64,000 nucleotides of DNA from Sphingobacteriales bacterium (lineage in GTDB: Bacteria > Bacteroidota > Bacteroidia > Chitinophagales > CAIOSU01). This document shows, piece by piece, positions 57,801 to 64,000 of the stretch (position 1 is its first letter; every line of letters begins with the position of its first letter). The translations under genes and the position numbers were made by a program. The stretch spans positions 26,639-90,638 of the forward strand of contig JAIXUD010000023.1 of the NCBI GenBank assembly GCA_027483645.1, in the 5' to 3' direction. The notes below the pieces were generated by a model that was not told the DNA's origin, made no database searches, and worked only from the letters and a program-made list of their open reading frames with translations.

Positions 57801-60800
57801 GTTGGCATCGTTTATATATATGCCCCAATCAGGCGTAAACACTATATTACCTTCAATCTCAAAGTAGCCATTCAGGTCTGTAAGAAAGAAGCCATCACCA
57901 TTAGTTAAGTCTCTTAGGCTATCCACGTAGTTGTCGTACAGCATCATCGAGTCTTGGTCGTCGGTAAACAGGGCTGCATTAAATTGGTTAAGGAAAGTAG
58001 TATTGGTAATCCGGTTGCCTTTAAGCAGAATACCTGGTGCACCTTCTAAACCAATGCCTCGGTAACCACCTGATATTATGCTACTATCAACCCATAAGTA
58101 GTTGGCATTATTGCCCTCTGCAGTAGCCGATGTTTCAGATGCAGATGCTGAGATAGCGTAGTTGGTGGTATTGGTGGTGGTATTGCTCATACGCACCGTG
58201 CTGTTCTTAATAGTGTTGAAGTTTGCATTGCTAGTAAGATGCACACCAAAGCCCTGTACATTACTGGTGCTTTCAATAGTCAAGTTTCTTACCGTTACAT
58301 AATCCGTACCCAATAAAGTAAGGGTTGCAAATTTTACAGTACCATCGTGGGTTAGGGTTTCGCCTTGGCCATTAAAAGTGATAGTAGCGGCTGGGCCTGC
58401 GCCTATTACCTCGCCAATAGTTACCTGCTCACTATAAGGGCCACTGCCAGGCACTACATCAAATACCACATTGCCAAGTATACCACAAGTTAATGCAGCG
58501 GCAGCGGCATTGAAAGATTGATAGTTTCCGGAGCCAGTAGCTAATGCCGAATTGATGGTATAGTTACCAGCGGGTAAAGCTAGGCATAAGTTAACTGTCA
58601 ATGTATCGTTAACATTATTAGCATCTGCGCCCCCATTCGGGTCGCTAGTCCAGATGGTGATGGTATATGATGGGCTCAAGAAATCGAAAGTACCAATGGT
58701 AATGGTATCACTAACCAAACTTGGCAACAAAATTGGGCTATGTACAAATACTGGTAGCGTAGTGTCAATAACACCGTCATTAATATTAACGTACACATTA
58801 ACATCAGTAAGATTAGCAATGCCCAAATTTTGTATTACTACTTCGATTGGGTAGTTGCCTGGAGCAAGCGGTGCTGAAGGCGAAAGCAGTGCAATAGTTG
58901 CAGCATCATCAGCCAACGGAACAAACTCAATGGCACCTGGGTCAGGTGTAGTGGCGCTGCGTGGGGCACCAAAGAAGTCTGTCAATATTCCCACCGGCTC
59001 ACCTTGGTCGTTGATAACTGCTGAGGTAGGGGCATAATTGTCGGTTGCGATATCCGCAAACCGTGGGTTACGTTGGAAACTGTTTTGGTCATAGGCGTTG
59101 GTGTTTGCAGTCTGCCAAGTAGTGATGGTATCGTAGCTCACTGCATTGTAAAAACCTACATAATCCAACCCAGTTGATGAGTTAAGATAGTACACGTTAC
59201 CATCCAGGGTTACATCACTAGTCGTGGTTCCTAGGTAAACACCGTATTTTGAAGCGGTACTCCCTTCGCGAACTATATAAACAATGTTGTTTTTGAAGTG
59301 CACGTTGGTAGCAGTAGTGGTTTGGAAAAAGCCACGCACAGCGGAAGTACCTGTTGAACCTACTTGGTCGACTACGATGGTATTGTGTAACACCCTGTTG
59401 TTGTTACTACCAGTATTGTACACGCCATAGAAGACACCAGTATTTTTAATGTCGTAAATAAGGTTGTTAGTTACCACGTTCGGGCGGGCAGAGTCTGCAT
59501 CAGATGAGTTGAAATAGATACCATATACAGTGCCAGTCAAGGAACTAGCCGCGCCGTGGGTATTGTAAATCCTGTTAGCATCTATCAATGCACCGTAGGT
59601 ATTATCAAGCAACTCCACACCATGGAAAGTAGTTACCGCAACTCTTGCAGGGCGGCTTATGTCGTTATTAAGTACACGAGTATTTGAATTGTCGCTAAGT
59701 AAAACACCCGAATTGTAGAAATCACGGATATCGTTGCCGATTATCCTATTATTATCTGCACCTGTACCGGTGGTTGAGCCATATATGCTTACACCATGGT
59801 AACCACCAATGATGGCGTTATCCTGAATAAGGTTATTGCTACCAGTAAACGGAGCGTTGGTGCTTTGCGAGGTGTTACTACCAGAAATAACTATACCAGT
59901 ACTGTTGCTCTCGGTGGTGCTAGTTACCAATGATACATCGATGATATTGTTGGTGATATTGTTATTATCAGCACCTGCACTCAACAAGATACCATAACCA
60001 TAGGTGCCGCTCAATGAACGGATAACTAGGCTATCGATAGTTACATATTGAGCTCCTTCCAATTTAAGCACATATTTGAGCAAAGCTGGTGGGCTGAACT
60101 GGAGGGTATCTCCGTTGCCATTGAAGGTAATGGTATTGGTTGCACTGGAGCCGTTGATGAATGGTATAATTACCTGCTCAACATAGGGGCCGCTAAGTGG
60201 CGCAACGTTGAAAACAACTGGGCCTGTAATGCCGCAAGCTGCCATAGCTGATACCGCCGCGGTAAAGCTTGCATAGTTGCTGCCGCCAGTAGGCAAGCTA
60301 GCGTCAATGGTAAAAGTGCCTTGTAAGCCAACGCAGGTGATTAACGTGGTAGTATCATTTGGAGCGAAGGCATCTGCTACACCGTTTGGCAACGAAGTCC
60401 AGGAACGGATGGTATCGAAGTTAGTAGGTACATATGTGCCCAAAGTAATTGGTGCACTGTTGGTTGATGGTGCCAAAGGCGTAGCCGAGCTAGTACCCGT
60501 TTGCGCCACACCGTTTACGCTCCAACCTACGTTGTAAGCGTTTACGGTATTGGTGCCATAGTTGCGCACTTGCACTTCTACAGTTTGGGTGGTTGCGGTA
60601 ATAATACGCGGTGGGGAAACAATGGCAAATGCGCCAATGTCGTTGGGTACACCGCTAAACTCAATAGCACCAGCATCAGTAAAGGCGCCACGTGGGGTAC
60701 CAAAGAAATCCTCCGTAACACCTTGGTTTGGCACTATATTGTTAAAGCTCGGGTTACCCGGCGTAAAGTCGCCAGTACCTGGGCTGGCAAATAATGGGTC

Positions 60801-62888
60801 AACGCTCAAGCTGTTCGCACCTTGACTGGTAGCAGTCTGCCAAGCGGCAAGCGTTGGGTAAGTAATTGCGTTGTAGTATCCATAGCCATTAGAGCCAGTT
60901 GGGGCATTTGAAAAAACCACATTGTAGTTTTCGGTAAATACCGTTGTAGATGTATTGATGTAGAAACCTACATGGGCATTAATACCAGTTCGGCTAAGTT
61001 TGATAACATTGCCAATAAACACTAGGCCAGTAGCTGCAGTAGTTTGGTACACGCCATAAGTATTGCCGGTAGTGGTGGTAGTGGTGCTGGAAAGGTCTAT
61101 GGTGTTATGAAGATACGTAATCCCATCGCTACCACCGTTGTATATGGCATTAATCTGAGAATTGTTATTAATGTTGTAAATCAAGTTATTGCTTACAATA
61201 TTCTCGTTGCCCGGTGTAGCATCACAAGTTGTATGATAAATGCCGAAGTGGTTGCTGGTAGTGGCAGGGTTGCCACCTGCTGTGTTGTGAATGCGGTTGC
61301 CATTAATTACGCAGTTTTCACTGTTCCCGGTAAAATAGATGCCATAGAAGGTAGTAATAGTGCTACGGGTAGGCCTCGTGATTTCGTTGCCATCCACAAT
61401 TGTGGCATTATTGCCACCAGAAAAGTACATAGCGTAGAAGTAGGACTCTAAAATCCTGTTGTTTAAAAACTCATTGCTTACACTGCCGCCAGTATTGGTG
61501 CGTACACCATAGTATCCATTTATTATAGTATTTTCTTCAAACTTATTGAAACTTCCATTTGCACCACTGCCAGTATTGGTATTTGGGCTTGCTGAAAAAA
61601 CAATACCACCACTATTAGTGGCAGTGGTACTAGTAACGGCATTCACGTTAACGGTACTCTGGCGGATGGTGTTATAATCTGATTCGTTGGAAAACAAAAT
61701 ACCATAACCATAGGTAGCATTAGTACTAAGTACGTAAAGGCTATCAATAGTCACATAATCTGCCCCATTGAATCGAAGCACAAAGCGGTTGTTGATATCA
61801 GGGTTCCATTGTAGGGTGTCACCATTACCATTAAAAGTGATGGTATTGGTTGCACTGGTACCAGCAATTGCAGGTAGCGTAACTTGCTCAGTGTACGGGC
61901 CGCTGCCTGGTACTACATTGAATACTACTGGGCCGGCTATGCCACAAGTGGTCATCGCATTTACTGCTGCTTGAAAGCTAGCATAGTTAGTGCCCGCTGT
62001 TGCTTGGCCAGCATCAATGGTAAAGGTACCAGCAAGGCCAATGCATAAATCTACACGAGCGGTATCGTTTGCATTCACGGTATCCACAATGCTATTTGGC
62101 AATGACGACCATGCGCGAACTACATCGCCATTAGCTGGAGTAAATGACCCAATTGTTATAGGTGCTGATGAATCACCAACGGCAAGAGCTGGGCCAACAT
62201 AACTAAACGGGGTTTGAACCACGCCATTAATGGTCCACTCAATGGTTGCAGTATTTATAGTATTTAAGCCATAATTTTTCAATCGTACCTGCACATTTTG
62301 CAATGTAGCGGTAGTAGGGTTGGTTGGGTTTGTGATAGTAACACCAGCATCATCATTACTTACTGGGCCTGCGATAATGTTGGCTATGAAGCCTGCATCA
62401 TTGACCGAAGCCGTGGCCGAAAACAATACGGTTAAGCAACCCGAAGGGTTAGTGGCAATAACATTTCCTGGGCCAGTGCACCTATCACCAGTTTGGGCAC
62501 CGGTATTTGAGTTGCTATATAGTACAGCACCAGCTGTGCTGTTTCCATTAAACACCTTTAAAGAATCAAAAACCGCATTTACGGCATATTGCGTAAAATC
62601 TAATTCAACAGGAGTTCCAGGAACGTCATGGCATACGGTTGTAAGCGTTATGCAATTGCAGTTAGGATAATTCTGTGCTACCGTACCTATATTAATACCA
62701 GAGCACAGGATAACAGACCCACCCGGCCCACCTGGGTCAGAAAAGCTAGTATACCCGCTGCTAGGCACGTTAATTGTTTGGGTCGATCCCGCTGCCGGGG
62801 TCAAGTTTTGGGCAAATAGGCCCCCTGATAGATGTAGCACAAAAGCTACCACCAGAGAAATTACTTTTAGAGTAATGTTCCGTTTCAT
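54855..62888 (-). CDS. Giant T9SS-secreted surface protein with parallel-beta-helix and Ig-like repeats
   Basis: 2677 residues. An N-terminal signal (ISLVVAFVLHLSGGLFAQ) is followed by a CUB-like start (QTINVPSSGYTSFSDPGG). Then come three tandem units of about 580 residues, each opening with GTFTID...NYASFxAAVxAM..CGIxGPVVFNV and continuing with many parallel-beta-helix repeats (NTIRQSTVNVNA; NNIIDVS; TIKNSTVRMS). The C-terminal part holds about six Ig/PKD-like repeats, two of them nearly identical (NAGADDEICAGDSAQLVA). The C-terminus is a type-A Por sorting domain (IYPNPFQGNVNIEF... GQTIF...GFYVIELRKGSDTYMEKLLRVK). Secretion by the type IX system and attachment to the cell surface are expected. 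Adhesion or polysaccharide binding is possible. Confidence 0.9.
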   Translation of the reverse strand: MKRNITLKVISLVVAFVLHLSGGLFAQNLTPAAGSTQTINVPSSGYTSFSDPGGPGGSVILCSGINIGTVAQNYPNCNCITLTTVCHDVPGTPVELDFTQYAVNAVFDSLKVFNGNSTAGAVLYSNSNTGAQTGDRCTGPGNVIATNPSGCLTVLFSATASVNDAGFIANIIAGPVSNDDAGVTITNPTNPTTATLQNVQVRLKNYGLNTINTATIEWTINGVVQTPFSYVGPALAVGDSSAPITIGSFTPANGDVVRAWSSLPNSIVDTVNANDTARVDLCIGLAGTFTIDAGQATAGTNYASFQAAVNAMTTCGIAGPVVFNVVPGSGPYTEQVTLPAIAGTSATNTITFNGNGDTLQWNPDINNRFVLRFNGADYVTIDSLYVLSTNATYGYGILFSNESDYNTIRQSTVNVNAVTSTTATNSGGIVFSASPNTNTGSGANGSFNKFEENTIINGYYGVRTNTGGSVSNEFLNNRILESYFYAMYFSGGNNATIVDGNEITRPTRSTITTFYGIYFTGNSENCVINGNRIHNTAGGNPATTSNHFGIYHTTCDATPGNENIVSNNLIYNINNNSQINAIYNGGSDGITYLHNTIDLSSTTTTTTGNTYGVYQTTAATGLVFIGNVIKLSRTGINAHVGFYINTSTTVFTENYNVVFSNAPTGSNGYGYYNAITYPTLAAWQTATSQGANSLSVDPLFASPGTGDFTPGNPSFNNIVPNQGVTEDFFGTPRGAFTDAGAIEFSGVPNDIGAFAIVSPPRIITATTQTVEVQVRNYGTNTVNAYNVGWSVNGVAQTGTSSATPLAPSTNSAPITLGTYVPTNFDTIRSWTSLPNGVADAFAPNDTTTLITCVGLQGTFTIDASLPTGGSNYASFTAAVSAMAACGITGPVVFNVAPLSGPYVEQVIIPFINGSSATNTITFNGNGDTLQFSPPALLKYVLKLEGAQYVTIDSLVIRSLSGTYGYGILLSAGADNNNITNNIIDVSLVTSTTESNSTGIVISGSNTSQSTNAPFTGSNNLIQDNAIIGGYHGVSIYGSTTGTGADNNRIIGNDIRDFYNSGVLLSDNSNTRVLNNDISRPARVAVTTFHGVELLDNTYGALIDANRIYNTHGAASSLTGTVYGIYFNSSDADSARPNVVTNNLIYDIKNTGVFYGVYNTGSNNNRVLHNTIVVDQVGSTGTSAVRGFFQTTTATNVHFKNNIVYIVREGSTASKYGVYLGTTTSDVTLDGNVYYLNSSTGLDYVGFYNAVSYDTITTWQTANTNAYDQNSFQRNPRFADIATDNYAPTSAVINDQGEPVGILTDFFGAPRSATTPDPGAIEFVPLADDAATIALLSPSAPLAPGNYPIEVVIQNLGIANLTDVNVYVNINDGVIDTTLPVFVHSPILLPSLVSDTITIGTFDFLSPSYTITIWTSDPNGGADANNVNDTLTVNLCLALPAGNYTINSALATGSGNYQSFNAAAAALTCGILGNVVFDVVPGSGPYSEQVTIGEVIGAGPAATITFNGQGETLTHDGTVKFATLTLLGTDYVTVRNLTIESTSNVQGFGVHLTSNANFNTIKNSTVRMSNTTTNTTNYAISASASETSATAEGNNANYLWVDSSIISGGYRGIGLEGAPGILLKGNRITNTTFLNQFNAALFTDDQDSMMLYDNYVDSLRDLTNGDGFFLTDLNGYFEIEGNIVFTPDWGIYINDANTADSSRRARVVNNMVRSVTDMGIDFVDASHVDVFHNTVVGNPAVFLTTGTTRMDIRNNIFSSPNDYAFEDGVAIATSNHVDVDNNIYESGSATLLIKYGGTTTAFDYATLVAWQTAYPALNQNSLEGDPVFVSNNDLHILGTLPNDVGDNTAGVIIDIDGDSRPLSPSTTVDIGADEYLPFTSNVAVTNIISPSGNACGDSSTAVTVVLYNFGTAAQSNFDVQVAVTGAITQTLSATYAGPIAPQTFDTITVGNINTYAGGTLNLFAEHLLASDQFPQNDTLSAVVEVLAIPSAPVAVGDTGCVGDVLELTADFGTFIDLEWFDDANLTNSVGSGDVLFTPTLASTQTYYVVGTEGSFERVGRSAATSSTGFLLTTNQGSGWGLEFEVFAPTFIDSVTIYPEGSGTISLAYYNLNNGNSRVDTTTSSFVSGTGLSTPVQIYVGWLVQPGRYNIGIHTYTGLTDLIRDSGIPSNSFPYTSPSGGLSITSGKSAFTTITTTSYYWFYDWVLRLQGCSSPAQEVVAFISDTQSDAGADDTICAGETASLTAQNGVAWVWTGGLSTQTINVSPASTTTYSLTVTDAFGCAGTLGQATVIVNQLPNVTIGNDTAVCDGESVVFGAVGAIDYVWSTAAITPTITVTDAGTYSVTGTDANGCINEDTVALVVRSLPTGNAGADDEICAGDSAQLVATGGVSYVWNTTETTANITVSPTTTSDYTVTTTDQFGCVGADTVELVVRNLPSGNAGADDEICAGDSAQLVASGGVSYVWNTTETTTNITVSPTTTSDYTVTTTDQFGCVGTDTVTVAVNQLPVLNITTGDTICISQIAVTLTASPAGGTFTGPGVVAGVFDPTTVGLGTYTITYNYTDAEGCSDTATKAIVVSNVGGCTPGVGTLAGIEVGSIYPNPFQGNVNIEFTAINSEPVTITMYNLLGQTIFTAQVAVNYGLNTYTIETDGNLAEGFYVIELRKGSDTYMEKLLRVK
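55396..56034 (-). repeat. 213-bp tandem repeats inside the T9SS gene
   Basis: Copies begin near 55396, 55609 and 55822 with exact 213-bp (71-residue) spacing. The first two are nearly identical for their whole length; the third is diverged. The near identity suggests recent duplication or gene conversion of the Ig-like repeat. Confidence 0.85.
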
Positions 62889-63458
62889 AATGAGTTTTTA
62901 ATTCAATAATCATTGATCAATCAAAAACGAATTGTTGATTGGAAGGTTAAAATAGGATTAAAGTTTCGCTTTTTTTGAAAAAACGCATTCTTGCACTTAA
63001 ATTAAACAAAAAAGAAAATCACAGTGTTACGATTTCTGAATTTATTGTATAAATAGGAAAAAATTAAAAAATTGTGATTCAATTGCCCTGTTTACAAGCG
63101 TTTTAAGTATGGTATTATGAATAAACCAACTTCCAATCCTAAAAAAAATCAAATTTGGCGTCTATTCGATATAATATTGGTACAAATAACTGATTATCAA
63201 GTTAGTATGGACATACAGTTTGGTAGTCAAATTGATGGGTTGTTTAGCAATAATCTGTGTTAAATTTTCACCTTTGCTTAACATTAGCAAACAATGAGGT
63301 TCGGTTAGGCTATGCAATATTGGCAGCAAAAAAATTAGCTTAATCAGGATTTCAGCTTTTATTCCTGAAACAATTGAAGTGAAAGCACCCCTTGCTTTAT
63401 CCTAATGTTAAATCTTTGCATTAACTTTCTGTTTCAACAACAAACTAACTATTACTTT
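62889..63458. other. 570-bp intergenic region between two divergent surface-protein genes
   Basis: AT-rich and free of open frames. It must contain the promoters of the giant T9SS gene (leftward) and of the collagen-like gene (rightward). A string TTAAATCTTTG close to the rightward start (about 63408-63418) is similar to a TAnnTTTG box. No repeat of the island families is present. Confidence 0.6.
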
Positions 63459-64000
63459 ATGAAAAAGTACATTTACTTATTGCTTTGCCTGCTACTTTCA
63501 TCGGGGGCATTTGCACAGGTGCCGCAAGGCTTTAGTTATCAGGCAATAGCCAGAGATGCACAGGGCAACATATTGGACAATCAAAGCATTAACATCCGTA
63601 TATCTATCCTGGATAGTGCCAACACCGGCACCGTAGTATATATAGAAGAGCATAAGCTTGGCACCAACGATTATGGCCTGTTTAATTTGAAGGTTGGTCA
63701 AGGTACTATAGTATCGGGCACCTTTGTCACTATTAATTGGTCAACTGGTGAAAAGTGGCTTAAGCTTGAGCTCGACCCTACTGGCGGCAACAATTTTATC
63801 GATATGGGTGCATTTGAATTGCTTTCTGTACCTTATGCGCTTTATGCAGGTACCTCTGGCAACGGCGGTACTCCTGGCCCTGCGGGTCCTGCTGGCCCCA
63901 CAGGTGCAACCGGCTTACTTGGAGCTACTGGCCCTGCGGGCGCAACTGGCGCTGACGGCGGCACTGGCGCGACGGGCCCTACAGGTGCAGGCGTGGCTGG
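63459..64000 (+). CDS. Exported collagen-like protein, 3' end outside the window
   Basis: The visible 180 residues start at ATG 63459 with a signal peptide (KYIYLLLCLLLSSGAFAQ). A beta domain follows (VPQGFSYQAIARDAQGNILDNQSINIRISILDS...), the PQ-x-x-x-YQ-x-x-x-R-D pattern common in Bacteroidota surface proteins that carry collagen tails. After FELLSVPYALYAGT a collagen-like Gly-x-y region begins (GTPGPAGPAGPTGATGLLGATGPAGATGAD) and continues to the window edge. It probably forms a trimeric surface fibre and may carry a C-terminal tail outside this window. Confidence 0.88.
   Translation, partial: MKKYIYLLLCLLLSSGAFAQVPQGFSYQAIARDAQGNILDNQSINIRISILDSANTGTVVYIEEHKLGTNDYGLFNLKVGQGTIVSGTFVTINWSTGEKWLKLELDPTGGNNFIDMGAFELLSVPYALYAGTSGNGGTPGPAGPAGPTGATGLLGATGPAGATGADGGTGATGPTGAGVA

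Noticed and set aside
1..64000. Conjugative element with transfer genes
   Set aside because: No Tra, relaxase, coupling protein or type IV secretion gene is seen in this window. Only an integrase, an excisionase-like gene and a short recombinase are present.
1..64000. CRISPR array
   Set aside because: No regularly spaced direct repeats with unique spacers; the interspersed repeats are far apart and palindromic.

Overview
The window comes from a member of the Bacteroidota. The evidence is a type IX secretion (Por) C-terminal sorting domain on a 2677-residue surface protein, the Bacteroidota-type RND-plus-TolC fusion exporter, DUF6660-like and HYC_CC_PP-like small proteins, YwqK/MORN proteins, and promoter boxes of the TAnnTTTG type. 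The right end (about 54.8-64 kb) looks like ordinary chromosome. The rest looks like an accessory island carrying metal resistance, DNA-modification and defence genes. I see no conjugation genes, no CRISPR, no complete transposase and no RNA gene.

Layout. (1) 1-8.75 kb: a divalent-cation/heavy-metal efflux cluster: the end of a periplasmic adaptor, a CzcA-type pump fused to its TolC-like outer-membrane factor, a small Cys/His protein, a NicO-like membrane protein, a Zn/Cd/Pb-type P1B ATPase and an HXXEE membrane protein. (2) 9.0-15.2 kb: a catalytic-domain-only tyrosine recombinase, an orphan family-A DNA polymerase-like protein, a winged-helix-like protein, a MORN-repeat protein, a lipoprotein and a DNA-binding-like protein. 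(3) 15.5-23.7 kb: an AT-rich five-gene defence operon (GHKL/MORC-like ATPase, Z1 helicase, DUF4420 PD-(D/E)XK nuclease, AIPR protein, C5 cytosine methyltransferase). (4) 23.9-32.7 kb: small modules with four divergent ParB-like proteins, a compact Pol X-like nucleotidyltransferase, a second C5 methyltransferase, an unknown 331-residue protein and an excisionase-like HTH protein, spread among long non-coding repeats. (5) 33-40.7 kb: a full-length integrase and a copper module (His-rich lipoprotein, HMA lipoprotein, HMA-AraC regulator, two DUF305 proteins, CopA, CopZ). (6) 41.7-54.0 kb: a copper/silver efflux operon (CopB-type ATPase, a CusA split into two cistrons, TolC-like protein, two adaptors) plus HMA, methyltransferase, YncE-like and HYC_CC_PP-like genes. 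(7) 54.8-64 kb: the giant T9SS protein and the start of a collagen-like protein.

The most unusual signal is a family of 15 intergenic palindromes between 9.6 and 54.2 kb. All have the same geometry: a 9-bp arm (consensus ACTTCTGTC), a 6-bp spacer that differs in nearly every copy, and the inverted arm (GACAGAAGT). Several copies keep the symmetry by paired changes. The sites separate the functional modules: the whole defence operon lies between two of them, and most ParB-like genes and the nucleotidyltransferase each lie between neighbouring sites. The 9-6-9 (in the best copies 11-6-11) geometry is that of tyrosine-recombinase core sites such as dif/pdif. My leading inference is a site-specific modular cassette system that assembled this island, with the recombinase at 9.0 kb, which sits beside two sites, as a candidate enzyme. 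This is inference from geometry and placement and has not been shown.

The copper genes of region 5 share a TGTAA-N3-TTACA element in three upstream regions, probably the operator of the HMA-AraC protein encoded among them. The metal systems complement each other: P-type ATPases export from the cytosol, RND pumps export from the periplasm across the outer membrane, and many small His/Cys lipoproteins and HMA proteins bind metal in the envelope.
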